From Aromatoleum toluclasticum ATCC 700605 (GTDB lineage Bacteria > Pseudomonadota > Gammaproteobacteria > Burkholderiales > Rhodocyclaceae), in NCBI RefSeq assembly GCF_000378245.1, contig NZ_KB899495.1:25638-89637 (forward strand): DNA of 64,000 nucleotides. The letters are read 5' to 3'. Shown piece after piece: positions 24,456 through 34,926 of this stretch. Below the pieces are notes generated by a model that was not told where the DNA came from, did not search any database, and was given only the letters and a program-made list of their open reading frames with translations. Every line of letters starts with the position of its first letter. The first letter of the stretch is position 1. Made by a program: the position numbers and the translations under genes.

Positions 24456-27062
24456 ATGCGGACAACGGCGTATCCTTCGACCGCCCCGGCAACCGACGAT
24501 GACGCGTGGATTCAGTCGTCGTGCGCGCTGTGCTACGGGTCGTGCTCGATCCTCGCGCATCGCGTCGACGGCGTCGTCGTCAAGATCGAAGGCAACCCCG
24601 AGTCGGCCGTGGGCAAGGGGCGGCTCTGCGGAAAGGGCGTATCGGGCTTGATGACCCATTACGACCCCCACCGGCTGAAGAAACCGCTGCGGCGCACGAA
24701 TCCGCGCAAGGGGCTGCACGAGGACCCCGGCTGGAAGGAAATCTCGTGGGAGGAGGCGCTCGACGAAATCGCCGCCGTGCTGCGGCGGCTGCGCGCCGAG
24801 GACCCGCGCAAGCTGGTGATCCAGCGCACGACGACGGTCACCGCGAGCGGCATGCCGTTCCGCGCCTTCGCGGGCGCGTTCGGCACGCCGAACGTGTCGA
24901 CGTCGGGCGGAGGCATCCACTGCGGCAACGGGGCACACCTGATCAGCGGCACGATGCACGCGTCCTGGTCGATCGTGCCGGACTTCGCCTACTGCAACTA
25001 CGCGATGTATTTCGGCGCCTCGAAGGGGCATGCGGCCGGTCACGCGTCATGCTCGAACATGGGGCTCGCCGCCGAGGCGCGCGCGCGCGGCATGAAGATG
25101 GTGGTGATCGACCCGATGGCGAACTTCGCCGGTGCGAAGGCCACCGAATGGGTGCCGATCCGCGTCGGCACGGACGCCGCGCTCGCGCTGGCGATGGCGC
25201 ACGTGCTCGTGCGCGAGCTCGGTGCGTGCGACTTCGCCTACCTGCAGGCGAAAACGAATGGCCCCTACCTGATCGGCCCCGACCGCCGCTATATGCGCGA
25301 TTCGGCATCCAACAGGCCGCTCGTGTGGGACCGCAGCGCCGGCGCAGCGCGCCCCTTTTCGGACGTCGCCGCGACCGACATGGCGCTCGAAGGCGAATAC
25401 GAGGTCGGCGGCGTGCGCTGCGAGCCGGCGTTCGCGAAGCTCAAGGCGCATCTCGCGAAGTTCACGCCCGAATGGGCCGAGGGCGTGTGCACCGTGCCGG
25501 CGCGCGACATCCGCCGCCTCGCCGCCGAGTTCGCCGCCGAGGCGCGAATCGGCAGCACGATCACGATCGAGGGCGTGACGCTGCCGTACCGGCCGGTGGC
25601 CGCGATCGCCTTCCGCGGCAACCAGGGGCATCTGAACTCCAACTACAATTTCATCGCCGTCGACCTGCTGAACCAGCTCGTCGGCGCCGCCGACGTCGTC
25701 GGTGCCTGCCTCGGCTTCAACCCCGCCTGCGCCGGCTTTCCCGAAACGGGGCGGCTGCGTTACGTGCCGAAAGCCGACGCCGACGGGTTGATGGTGGCCG
25801 GCATGTGGCTCGGCTTCCACTACCCGTATCCGCCGACCGAACCGCGTGCGCCGCAGAACCTCGGCCTGCAGGATCTCTTCGTCATGGGCCTGAACTCGGC
25901 CTTCCTGAACTCGGCCGACCAGGAGGCGTACTGGCGGACGTTCGACCTGCCCTACCGGCCCGAGGCGCTGATCAATTTCGGCTGCAACCTGGTGATGGCG
26001 ATCGGCAACGCGGAGACGGTCGCGCAGTCGCTGCAGCGGCTGAAGTTCATGGTGTCGTTCGACCTCTTCCTGACCGAGACCTCGCGCTTCGCCGACATCG
26101 TGCTGCCCGACGCGAGCTACCTGCAGATGACCGATTCGCGCTCGAACTTCCCGTTCATGTTCAGCCTGCCCGGCGGCATGGGCGAGTGGTGCTGGCCGAT
26201 CCGCCAGCCCGTCGTGCCGCCCGACGGTGAGCAGCGACCGTTCGCCGACGTGCTGCTCGATCTCGCCGAGCGCATCGGCATCGGCGCCGATCTCAACGCG
26301 GCCTACAACGCGGCGATGAACCTCGAGCCGCCGTATCGGCTCGACCCGGACCGCCGCTACCGCTACGAGGAGATCTGCGACGCCGACCTGAAGAACACTT
26401 TCGGCCCCACGCGCGGCCTCGACTGGTTCCGCCAGCATGGCCTGATCAAGTGGAAGAAGCAGCCCCAGGAGGTGTATTGGCGCGCCTTCGTCGACGTGCG
26501 CGTGCCGATCTACTGGGAGTACCTGCCGCCGGTATGGGAGGCGATCGACGCGATCTGCGCGCCGCGCGGCGTGCACGTTCCGCGCGCGTTCTACGAACCG
26601 CTGCCCGACTTCCTGCCCTGCGCCTCGCATCGCTGCGCGAAGCCGGATTTCGATTTCTACGCGTTCTACTACCGCGACATCGTGCATACGAACAGCTTCA
26701 CGATGGAAAACCCGTGGCTCGACGAGGCCGCGCGCCTCGATCCGTTCTCGTACGCGATCGCGATCAACGCGGACAGCGCACGCCGGCGGGGCTTGCGCGA
26801 CGGCGCCGCGGTGTGGGTCGAATCCGAAACCGGGCGGCGCGTGCAGGGACGCCTGAGATTCACGCAGGCGATTCATCCCGAAGGCCTCGGCATTGCCGCC
26901 TGCGCCGGGCACTGGAGCGACGACATGCCGGTCGCGCGCGGCAAGGGCGTGTTCTTCAACGAGCTGCTCGAACTCGACTTCGAGCATCTGAGCCCGATCA
27001 ACCTCAGCCTCGACCTGTGCGCCCGGGTCAGGGTGACGCTCGTGGAGGAGGCGGCGCGATAA
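24456..27062 (+). CDS. Mo/W-bis-MGD oxidoreductase, DMSO-reductase superfamily (copy 1)
   Basis: The 868-residue product has the [4Fe-4S] motif C23-x2-C-x3-C-x27-C58 (SCALCYGSC...GRLCGKG), then bis-MGD binding segments such as YFGASKGHAAGHAS and SFDLFLTETSRFADIVLPDASYLQ. Cys156 in GGGIHCGNGAH is the likely metal ligand by position; this is inferred. There is no Tat signal, so it should be cytoplasmic and could act on CoA esters. Close overall similarity to the protein at 48887-51490 points to phenylacetyl-CoA:acceptor oxidoreductase-like catalysis, but no FeS or membrane subunit gene follows here. A strong GAAGGAGG precedes ATG 24456. Confidence 0.87.
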   Translation: MRTTAYPSTAPATDDDAWIQSSCALCYGSCSILAHRVDGVVVKIEGNPESAVGKGRLCGKGVSGLMTHYDPHRLKKPLRRTNPRKGLHEDPGWKEISWEEALDEIAAVLRRLRAEDPRKLVIQRTTTVTASGMPFRAFAGAFGTPNVSTSGGGIHCGNGAHLISGTMHASWSIVPDFAYCNYAMYFGASKGHAAGHASCSNMGLAAEARARGMKMVVIDPMANFAGAKATEWVPIRVGTDAALALAMAHVLVRELGACDFAYLQAKTNGPYLIGPDRRYMRDSASNRPLVWDRSAGAARPFSDVAATDMALEGEYEVGGVRCEPAFAKLKAHLAKFTPEWAEGVCTVPARDIRRLAAEFAAEARIGSTITIEGVTLPYRPVAAIAFRGNQGHLNSNYNFIAVDLLNQLVGAADVVGACLGFNPACAGFPETGRLRYVPKADADGLMVAGMWLGFHYPYPPTEPRAPQNLGLQDLFVMGLNSAFLNSADQEAYWRTFDLPYRPEALINFGCNLVMAIGNAETVAQSLQRLKFMVSFDLFLTETSRFADIVLPDASYLQMTDSRSNFPFMFSLPGGMGEWCWPIRQPVVPPDGEQRPFADVLLDLAERIGIGADLNAAYNAAMNLEPPYRLDPDRRYRYEEICDADLKNTFGPTRGLDWFRQHGLIKWKKQPQEVYWRAFVDVRVPIYWEYLPPVWEAIDAICAPRGVHVPRAFYEPLPDFLPCASHRCAKPDFDFYAFYYRDIVHTNSFTMENPWLDEAARLDPFSYAIAINADSARRRGLRDGAAVWVESETGRRVQGRLRFTQAIHPEGLGIAACAGHWSDDMPVARGKGVFFNELLELDFEHLSPINLSLDLCARVRVTLVEEAAR

Positions 27063-27135
27063 GTGTGCACAACGGTCGCAACCCGCGCCCGGCCCGCCGG
27101 CGCGCAGGCCGCGACGGACTATAAGGGAGACGACG

Positions 27136-28722
27136 GTGAAGACTGGAAAACGGATGATCGCGGCCGCATCGGTGATGGCGACCCTGTTCGCGGCGCCCGG
27201 CGGCGCGGCGCAGGCGGAGCCGCAGCGCGGCGGCAACCTCGTGTTCGCGGTGTCGATGGGCGAGCCGGCGACTTTCGACTGCCACGCAGCGGGCTCGCTG
27301 AACGTGATGTTCCGCGTCGCGCCGCACTATTCGACACTGCTGCAGATCGACCCCGCGCGCTATCCGGCGATCGTTGGCGATCTGGCCGAATCGTGGACCG
27401 TCTCCGACGACGGACTGCTCTACACGTTCAAGCTGCGCCCGAACGTGCGCTTCCACGACGGCTCGGCGCTGACCTCAGCCGACGTGCGCGCGAGCTTCGA
27501 GCGCATGCGCAACCCGCCGCCGGGTGTGGTGTCGGTGCGCAAGGAACTCTACGCCGACATCGCCTCGATCGACACGCCCGATGCGGCCACCGTCGTGTTC
27601 CGCCTGTCGGAGCCGAACGTGTCGATGCTCGCGATGCTCGCCCAGCCCTATGGCTGCATCTATTCGGACGCGCTGCTGAAGAGCGATCCCGCCTATCCGG
27701 CGAAGAAGGTCATAGGCTCGGGTCCCTTCAGGTTCGTCAGCTACACGCCGGGGGCCGAATGGGTCGGGGAGCGCTTCCCGCAGTATTTCCGCACCGGCCT
27801 GCCTTATCTCGACGGCTTCAAGGCGCTGTCGCTGACGACCGCGGCGATGGTCAATGCGCTCGCGGGCGGTCAGGTGATGGTCGATTTCCGCGGCGTCACG
27901 CCGCTCGAGGCGCAGCGCATCGTCGCCACGCGCGGCAAGGACGTGAATGTCTTCGAGGCGAATCCGGCGATCACCACGCTCTTCATGGCGACGATCAACA
28001 CCGCGCGGCCCGGGCTCGACGACGCCCGGGTGCGACGCGCCCTGGCGCTCGCGCTCGATCACTGGGAGGGCTCGAAGGCAATGGAGCGCACGACGACGGT
28101 CAGCGCGGTTGGCGGCCTGTCGCGACCCGGTTCGGAGTTCGCGCGCAGCAACGCCGAGCTCGAGAAGCTGGCCGGCTTCAGCCGCAACATCGAGGCGGCC
28201 CGCGCCGAGGCGCGGCGCCTGCTCGCCGAAGCCGACAAGACGAACTTGAAGCTCGTCTTCCTCAACCGCAAACCGTGGCCGTACATGGGCACCTACCTCA
28301 TCGACCAGTTCCGCCAGATCGGCGTCACGATGCAGCAGGAGCAGGTCGAGGACGCGCAGTTCTTCGCGCGGCGGCGCGCGGGCGACTTCGACCTCGTGCT
28401 CGAGTACCTGCCCGACTACCTCGACGATCCCACCGCGAAGTGGTCCGGTTTCCTGTCGTACGACCGGAACCCGAACAACCTCGGCAGGTTCTCGGACCAC
28501 AAGCTCGACGCGCTGCTCGAAGCGCAGTCTCGCACCGCCGATGCCGCGCAGCGCCTGGCGATGATCCGCGGGATCGAGGAATACGTCCTCGACCAGGCCT
28601 ACGCGCTGCCGCTCTTCTGGGGGCGGCGCACGACGGTCGTCGACGCGAAGCTGCAGGGCTATGTCCCGGCACCGACGAACTACGTGGGGCAGGATCTCGC
28701 ACATTACTGGCTCAGGCAGTAG
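27136..28722 (+). CDS. ABC transporter solute-binding protein, family 5 (copy 2, orphan)
   Basis: The 528-residue product has a signal peptide (MKTGKRMIAAASVMATLFAAPGGAAQA) and aligns end to end with the solute-binding protein at 15853-17436. Shared stretches include RRTTVVDAKLQGYVPAPTNY and LPDYLDDPTAKW. The GTG start at 27136 has AAGGGAGACGACG upstream. It lies 73 bases after molybdoenzyme 1 and has no permease or ATPase genes of its own, so it probably docks on the importer at 17498-21543 and extends its ligand range. Duplication within the island is evident. Confidence 0.9.
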   Translation: MKTGKRMIAAASVMATLFAAPGGAAQAEPQRGGNLVFAVSMGEPATFDCHAAGSLNVMFRVAPHYSTLLQIDPARYPAIVGDLAESWTVSDDGLLYTFKLRPNVRFHDGSALTSADVRASFERMRNPPPGVVSVRKELYADIASIDTPDAATVVFRLSEPNVSMLAMLAQPYGCIYSDALLKSDPAYPAKKVIGSGPFRFVSYTPGAEWVGERFPQYFRTGLPYLDGFKALSLTTAAMVNALAGGQVMVDFRGVTPLEAQRIVATRGKDVNVFEANPAITTLFMATINTARPGLDDARVRRALALALDHWEGSKAMERTTTVSAVGGLSRPGSEFARSNAELEKLAGFSRNIEAARAEARRLLAEADKTNLKLVFLNRKPWPYMGTYLIDQFRQIGVTMQQEQVEDAQFFARRRAGDFDLVLEYLPDYLDDPTAKWSGFLSYDRNPNNLGRFSDHKLDALLEAQSRTADAAQRLAMIRGIEEYVLDQAYALPLFWGRRTTVVDAKLQGYVPAPTNYVGQDLAHYWLRQ

Positions 28723-28850
28723 GCGGCGCCCACGGGGGCCGCGACCGAGGTGATGCTGATTCTTTGCCCTGCTGCGGGGAATACAGTAGAGTGCGCACCG
28801 TTTCACCGTCCCGTGGCGATGCCGGAACAAGACCGAGGGAACGCGACGAC

Positions 28851-29651
28851 ATGAAGAGCGAACAAGCACCGGTCGACAAGCCCGAGGGCGCCGCGCGCCG
28901 AACCAGCCCCGAGAAGGTGATCGAGATCCTCGACCTGTTCGAGGAGGAGCACCTGCGCTGGACGCCAGAGCAGATGATGGAGCGGCTGCGCTGCCCGCGT
29001 TCGACGCTCTACCGCTACCTGCGCGTGCTCACCGAGGCGGGCCTCGTTACGTCGCTGCCGGACATCGGCTATACCCTCGGCCCCCGCATCGCCGAACTCG
29101 ACTACGTGATGCGCACGAGCGATCCGCTGATCATGAGTGGCCGCCCGCTGCTGCAGGCGCTCGCCAAGGAGATCACCGGCGTCGGCCTGCTGTGCCGCTA
29201 TTACAAGGACCGCGTGCTGTGCGTGCACCAGGAATCCAGCGCAGCGCAGATCCACAGCAGCTACGAGCGCGGGCGGGCGATGCCGATGTCTGCCGGCGCG
29301 ACCTCGCGCGTGATCCTCGCGTACCTGAAGCCCGCACAGTTGCGCCAGCACTACCAGCAGCAGGCGGCCGAGTTCTCCCGCAACCGCAGCGCCGACACGT
29401 TTGAGCAGATGCAGGACGAGTTGCGCGAGATCCGCAAGCAAGGTTACTGCCTGTCGCATGGGGAAATCACCCCGGGCGTGGTCGGCGTCGCCGCACCGGT
29501 GTTCGACAGCGAGAACACGATCATCGGCAGCGTGAGCCTGGTGATCCCGGCTGCTGGCTTCGGCGAGCAGCGCCAGCGCTTCGTCATCGACCGCATCACG
29601 TTTAGCGCCCGCGTGCTATCGAACGGGATGCACTCGCGCGCCGACGGCTGA
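28851..29651 (+). CDS. IclR-family transcriptional regulator
   Basis: The 266-residue product has an N-terminal winged HTH (SPEKVIEILDLFEEEHLRWTPEQMMERLRCPRSTLYRYLRVL, residues about 19-60) and an IclR effector domain with RAMPMSAGATSRVILAYL and CLSHGEITPGVVGVAAPVFD. IclR proteins sense aromatic or organic acids and can activate or repress. Start ATG 28851 (MKSEQAPVDK) was preferred over the longer open frame. The 15 bases GTGATGCTGATTCTT occur both upstream of this gene (28750-28764) and upstream of the molybdoenzyme 1 promoter (23708-23722), possibly a shared element. Confidence 0.9.
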   Translation: MKSEQAPVDKPEGAARRTSPEKVIEILDLFEEEHLRWTPEQMMERLRCPRSTLYRYLRVLTEAGLVTSLPDIGYTLGPRIAELDYVMRTSDPLIMSGRPLLQALAKEITGVGLLCRYYKDRVLCVHQESSAAQIHSSYERGRAMPMSAGATSRVILAYLKPAQLRQHYQQQAAEFSRNRSADTFEQMQDELREIRKQGYCLSHGEITPGVVGVAAPVFDSENTIIGSVSLVIPAAGFGEQRQRFVIDRITFSARVLSNGMHSRADG

Positions 29652-29653
29652 GC

Positions 29654-29687
29654 GCGGCGCGCAAGGAGCGCCCCCCCCGCGCGCCGC
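29654..29687. terminator. Hairpin between convergent iclR and porin genes
   Basis: GCGGCGCGC and GCGCGCCGC form a 9-base stem around a 16-base loop in the 90-base gap between the two convergent genes. It is well placed as a bidirectional terminator but lacks T runs. Confidence 0.35.
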
Positions 29688-29741
29688 CAGTGTGCCGGTC
29701 GGTCGATGGTGCTCACGTCGAACGACCGGCACCCCACACTC

Positions 29742-30776
29742 TCAGAAGATGTGGTCGATGCCGAGGAACACGCCGGTGGCGTCGTCCCCGAAGTTCGTCG
29801 TCACACCGTTCGGCCGGATGTTCGGGTCGCGCTGTTTGTCCCCGTTGTTGACGCGTGTGTAGGCGCCATACAGCGAGGTGCGCTTCGATAGCACGTACCG
29901 GTAACCGATCGTGCCGGCCTTCGCACTCTTGTCGGAGTCGTCCGCATCGTGCCTGCCGTAAGCGGCGAAGAGGTAGCTCGCCCCGACCGGCACCCGGAAG
30001 CCCAGGTGCCAGACCTTGTCGGTGTCGTGGATCTTGATCGTCTGATAGGTGCCGTACAGCGACACGACGCGGAAGTCGTAGATCGCGCCGAGCCCCCACT
30101 CCTTCTGATCCTCGCCGCCGATGCTGGTGAGCTCCCTGCCGCGCTGGTAGAGCAGACCCACCGCGAGCGGGCCGTTCGCATAGTCGCCGGAGAGCGCCCA
30201 GCGGTCGTTGGCGTCGCGGTTGTTGTTCTGGTTCGTCTCGCCGTACGAGTAGATTGCATTCGCGACGACCCCGCCGAAATTCGGCGAGCGGTACGCGATC
30301 GCGTTGTCCCAGCGCGCCGGACTTGCCGGAACGATCGTCGCCCCGGCGCCGCTCGCGAGGATCGCCTGCGGGCCGAAGGGCACGCCGCCGGCCGCGTCGT
30401 AGCGCGCGATCGCGTAGCCGGGCGCATACTGGCGGCCGAGCGACAGCAGCCCGTAGCGGCTTTCCAGCCCGACGAAACTCTGGCGCGAGCGCAGCGCCGA
30501 GCTGGTGCCGATGCCCTGGTTCTGGTCCACTTCGATCGGATATTCCAGCGTGAACACCGCCTTCAGGCCGCCGCCGAGATCCTCGCTGCCGCGAAAGCCG
30601 AGCCGCGAGCCGTACAGGCCACCCGAATCGATGCCGCGGCGGATGTTGTCGCCGGCCTTGGCCCAGCTCAGAAACGCGTCGACGATGCCGTAGATCTGCA
30701 CGTTCGACTGGGCCATCGCCGCGGGCGCGACTCCTAGGGCGCCGGCGAGGGCCAGCGCGATCTGCTTCTTGTTCAT
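29742..30776 (-). CDS. Outer-membrane porin, Burkholderiales-type general porin
   Basis: The 344-residue protein has a signal peptide (MNKKQIALALAGALGVAPAAMA) and a mature start QSNVQIYGIVDAFLSWAKAG. SRLGFRGSEDLGGGLKAVFTLEYP and SRQSFVGLESRYGLLSLGRQY are typical of 16-strand betaproteobacterial porins, and the C-terminus ends in Phe (FLGIDHIF) as needed for outer-membrane assembly. ATG 30776 has AGAGGAGACAGGG upstream. It lies 240 bases after the racemase gene of the upstream operon, so it may have its own promoter. It presumably lets substrates cross the outer membrane before the ABC importer. Confidence 0.93.
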   Translation of the reverse strand: MNKKQIALALAGALGVAPAAMAQSNVQIYGIVDAFLSWAKAGDNIRRGIDSGGLYGSRLGFRGSEDLGGGLKAVFTLEYPIEVDQNQGIGTSSALRSRQSFVGLESRYGLLSLGRQYAPGYAIARYDAAGGVPFGPQAILASGAGATIVPASPARWDNAIAYRSPNFGGVVANAIYSYGETNQNNNRDANDRWALSGDYANGPLAVGLLYQRGRELTSIGGEDQKEWGLGAIYDFRVVSLYGTYQTIKIHDTDKVWHLGFRVPVGASYLFAAYGRHDADDSDKSAKAGTIGYRYVLSKRTSLYGAYTRVNNGDKQRDPNIRPNGVTTNFGDDATGVFLGIDHIF

Positions 30777-31016
30777 CCCTGTCTCCTCTTTTTGTGTGAC
30801 AACGCCGGCATCGCTGCCGGCACGCGGCAGCGCGCCAACCGGGCCGTCGTCGCCCCGGGATCGGCGCTGCCACGGCCGCCGGCACTCGCCGTGCGGCTCG
30901 AAACCTTCGTTTATCGTTGAGCCTCCCCTCCTCGCTGGTTGAACTTCATCCTCCATCAAGTCCCGTCAGCGGCCGCTGCGCGACGGCAGTAGCCGCTGAC
31001 GAAAGATGCCGTACGA

Positions 31017-32114
31017 CTATTGGCTCACCACCCCCCAACGCGCGAGCAACTGCGCGGCGTCGCGCGCAGGCGGCGCCGTGGTGCCGTCCGAAAAGCGCGG
31101 CGCAGCAGCCGGGCGAATGCAGCCGTCTTCCTCGACGAACAATCCGCGCGCCGCCGCGTGCGGGTGGCCGGGCGCCTCGTCGAGGTCGAGCACCGGCGCG
31201 ACACAGGCGTCGCGCCCGGCGAAAAGTTCGCACCATTCGTCGCGCCCGCGCCGTGCGACCGCCTGCGCAATCACCACGCGCAGCCGCGGCCAGTTCGCCC
31301 GGTCCTCGCCTTCGTCGGCAATCTCCGGCGCGAGCCCGAGGCCCGTGACGAAGGCGCGCCGGAATGTCATCTCTGCCGCGGCGACCGCGAGCCAGCGCCC
31401 GTCGGCGGTCGCATACACGCCGTAGAACGGCGAGCCGCCGTCGGCGGGATTGGCGCCGCGTTCGAGCGACCAGATGCCCGCCTGGCGCAGGCCGTAGATG
31501 AAGGTCATCAGATGCGCCGCGCCATCGACCATCGCCGCATCGACGACCTGGCCGCGGCCGCCGCCGCGCACCGACGCGAGGGCCGCGGCGATGCCGAAGG
31601 CGAGGTACAGCGCGCCACCGGCGAAATCGCCGACGAGATTGAGCGGCGGTACCGGCGCGCCGCCGGCCGGACCGATCGACGCGAGCGCACCGGTGAGCGC
31701 GATATAGGTGATGTCGTGGCCCGCCTCGTCGGCGAGCGGCCCTTCGCGACCCCAGCCGGTGACGCGCCCGTAGACGAGCCGCGGATTGCGCGCGAGGCAC
31801 TCTTCAGGCCCGAGCCCGAGCCGTTCCATCACTGCTGGGCGAAAGCCCTCGATCACGACATCGGCCGCGCCGATGATATCGAGGGCCCGCGACCTAGCGG
31901 CCTCGTCCTTGAGGTCGAGTTGCAGCCGCGTCTTGCCGCTGTTGAGGAAATCGAAGCGCGCCGGAATCGGCAGCGCGCCGGAATACGCGCCGCGGTCGAT
32001 GCGCAGCACCTCGGCGCCCATCTGCCGCAACAACATGCCGCAGAACGGACACGGCCCGATCCCGCCGAATTCGACAACCCTGACCCCGGCCAGCGGCCCC
32101 CTGCCTTCGCCCAT
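31017..32114 (-). CDS. Alpha-methylacyl-CoA racemase (family III CoA-transferase fold)
   Basis: The 365-residue product has the racemase signatures rather than those of CoA-transferases: EAGHDITYIALTGALASIG with the catalytic His, PPLNLVGDFAGGALYLAFG with the catalytic Asp, and GRGQVVDAAMVDGAAHLM. The Glu in VAAAEMTFRRAF completes the set. It interconverts (2R)- and (2S)-methylacyl-CoAs so branched chains can enter beta-oxidation. Its presence implies at least one alpha-methyl-branched intermediate in the island's pathway. Last gene of the operon that starts at 37375, 41 bases after the aldehyde dehydrogenase gene. Confidence 0.85.
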   Translation of the reverse strand: MGEGRGPLAGVRVVEFGGIGPCPFCGMLLRQMGAEVLRIDRGAYSGALPIPARFDFLNSGKTRLQLDLKDEAARSRALDIIGAADVVIEGFRPAVMERLGLGPEECLARNPRLVYGRVTGWGREGPLADEAGHDITYIALTGALASIGPAGGAPVPPLNLVGDFAGGALYLAFGIAAALASVRGGGRGQVVDAAMVDGAAHLMTFIYGLRQAGIWSLERGANPADGGSPFYGVYATADGRWLAVAAAEMTFRRAFVTGLGLAPEIADEGEDRANWPRLRVVIAQAVARRGRDEWCELFAGRDACVAPVLDLDEAPGHPHAAARGLFVEEDGCIRPAAAPRFSDGTTAPPARDAAQLLARWGVVSQ

Positions 32115-32155
32115 GCTCGCCTCCCTGATCGAATCCCCGCCCACGGTGCGCGCGC

Positions 32156-33616
32156 TCAAAACGGGTACTGCGGCGGCGTGTCGCGAACCGTGACCCACTG
32201 CCATTGCGTGAACTCGTCCCAGTTGGCCGGTCCGCCGTGGCGCGAGCCGTTGCCCGAGGCGCCGCGCCCACCCATCGGCATGAAGCCGTCGTCGATGACG
32301 GTCTGGTCGTTGATATGCACGAGACCGACGTTGAGGCGCTCGGCGATCGCGCGCGCGCGCGAGATCGATCGGCTGATGATGCCGGCCGACAGGCCGTACT
32401 CGGTGTCGTTGGCGAGCCGCACTGCCTCGTCGTCGGAGGCGAACGTCGTGATCGAAACGACCGGGCCGAAGATTTCCTCGCGGAACGCCGGCATGTCGGG
32501 GGTGACGCCATCGAGCACCGTGGGGCTGTAGAAGAGCGCGCGCGAGCTGCCGCCCGCGTGCAGCTTCGCGCCCGCACGCACCGATTCGGCGACGATGCGC
32601 TCGACGCGTTCGAGTTGCTTCGCGGTGATCAGCGGCCCGAGCGCGACGTTCTCGCGGTGCGGATCGCCCACGGGGAGGTTCTTTGCCTTCGCGCTCATAA
32701 GCTTGAGGTAGGCGTCGGCGACCTTCTCGTGCACGAGGTGGCGACCCGCGGCCATGCACACCTGCCCCTGGTGCGCCCACGACGCGAACGCGCCGTTCGA
32801 CGCCGCCAGCTCGAGGTCGGCGTCATCGAGCACGATCAGCGAGTTCTTGCCTCCGAGTTCGAGCGCGACCTTCTTCAAGTGGCGGCCGGCAAGCTCGCCG
32901 ACACGGCGCCCGACCGCGGTCGAGCCGGTGAAGGAGACCATCGACACCGCGGGATCGGTCACCACCGCCTCGCCCGCGTCGGCCTCGCCCGGCAGCACCG
33001 CGAGCAGGTTCGGCGGCAGCCCGGCCTCGTCGAGCAGGAGCGCATGCAGCAGCCCTCCGGAGATCGGAGTACGCGGGTCGGGCTTGAGCAGCACCGCGTT
33101 GCCGGCGGCGAGCGCGGGCATCAGCGAGCGGCTCGATAGCAGCAGGGGGAAGTTGAACGGCGAGATGATGCCGACGACACCGTGCGGCACGCGCCGCGCA
33201 TAGCTCAGCGTGCCGTCGTCGCTCGGCAGGATCAGCCCGCGCGGCTGCGTCAGCATTGCCGCAGCCTCGTGCAGGTGCTTGCCGACCGCCTCGATCTCGG
33301 TCTCGGCCTTCGGGCGGATGCCGCCGGTCTCGCGCACGATCCAGCCGGCGATCGCGTCGCGGTCGCGCTCGAGGATCGCGGCGGCGCGCCGGAAGATCGC
33401 CGCGCGCTCGAGAAACGGCATCGCCGCCCACGCGGGCTGCGCCTCGCGCGCGAGTTTCGCCGCGCGCCGTACGTCCGTCGCGTCGGCACAGCCGACCTCG
33501 GCGATGCGCTCGCCGGTCGCGGGCTCGATCACCGGGAACGCACCCCGCGACAGATCCGTCCATCCTCCGATCCACCCCTTGCGCTGCTCGACCCGACTCA
33601 CCACGCTCGATGCCAT
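32156..33616 (-). CDS. NAD(P)-dependent aldehyde dehydrogenase, benzaldehyde dehydrogenase-like
   Basis: The 486-residue enzyme has all ALDH catalytic residues: Asn155 in SPFNFP, the FTGSTAVG cofactor loop (229-236), Glu253 in ALELGGKN and the nucleophile Cys287 in HQGQVCMAAGR. The N-terminus and the motifs MPMGGRGASGNGSRHGG and FTQWQWVTV resemble the XylC/vanillin dehydrogenase group that oxidises aromatic aldehydes. It could take the aldehyde product of the ThDP decarboxylase-like enzyme; this link is inferred. It lies in an operon with acyl-CoA genes. Confidence 0.88.
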   Translation of the reverse strand: MASSVVSRVEQRKGWIGGWTDLSRGAFPVIEPATGERIAEVGCADATDVRRAAKLAREAQPAWAAMPFLERAAIFRRAAAILERDRDAIAGWIVRETGGIRPKAETEIEAVGKHLHEAAAMLTQPRGLILPSDDGTLSYARRVPHGVVGIISPFNFPLLLSSRSLMPALAAGNAVLLKPDPRTPISGGLLHALLLDEAGLPPNLLAVLPGEADAGEAVVTDPAVSMVSFTGSTAVGRRVGELAGRHLKKVALELGGKNSLIVLDDADLELAASNGAFASWAHQGQVCMAAGRHLVHEKVADAYLKLMSAKAKNLPVGDPHRENVALGPLITAKQLERVERIVAESVRAGAKLHAGGSSRALFYSPTVLDGVTPDMPAFREEIFGPVVSITTFASDDEAVRLANDTEYGLSAGIISRSISRARAIAERLNVGLVHINDQTVIDDGFMPMGGRGASGNGSRHGGPANWDEFTQWQWVTVRDTPPQYPF

Positions 33617-33715
33617 CGCCCTACCTCCGAATCCGGATTGAATGCAGCCGGGCCCGTGCCCGGCCGCCGTGTCGGGGCCCCCGCGGCGCGGCCGCCGGGC
33701 CCTTGCGGCCAGCGG

Positions 33716-34864
<1,149 letters not shown>

Positions 34865-34926
34865 TCGGTGTCTCCTCGCTTGCTCGTGGTAGTCGACCGG
34901 AGCCCACGCGGGCGCCGGAAACGTGT

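Noticed and set aside
24456..27062. Formate dehydrogenase or nitrate reductase as identity of the molybdoenzyme
   Set aside because: The metal-ligand region (HCGNGAH) and lack of a Tat signal do not fit those enzymes, and neighbours are acyl-CoA and aromatic genes.
24456..27062. Pyrogallol-phloroglucinol transhydroxylase or resorcinol hydroxylase
   Set aside because: As I recall, the transhydroxylase large subunit lacks the N-terminal [4Fe-4S] cysteine motif that is intact here, and copy 2 has a quinone-linked membrane subunit.
31017..32114. Class III CoA-transferase assignment for this gene
   Set aside because: It carries the racemase-specific AGHDITYIALTG and NLVGDFAGG motifs, so alpha-methylacyl-CoA racemase is the better call.
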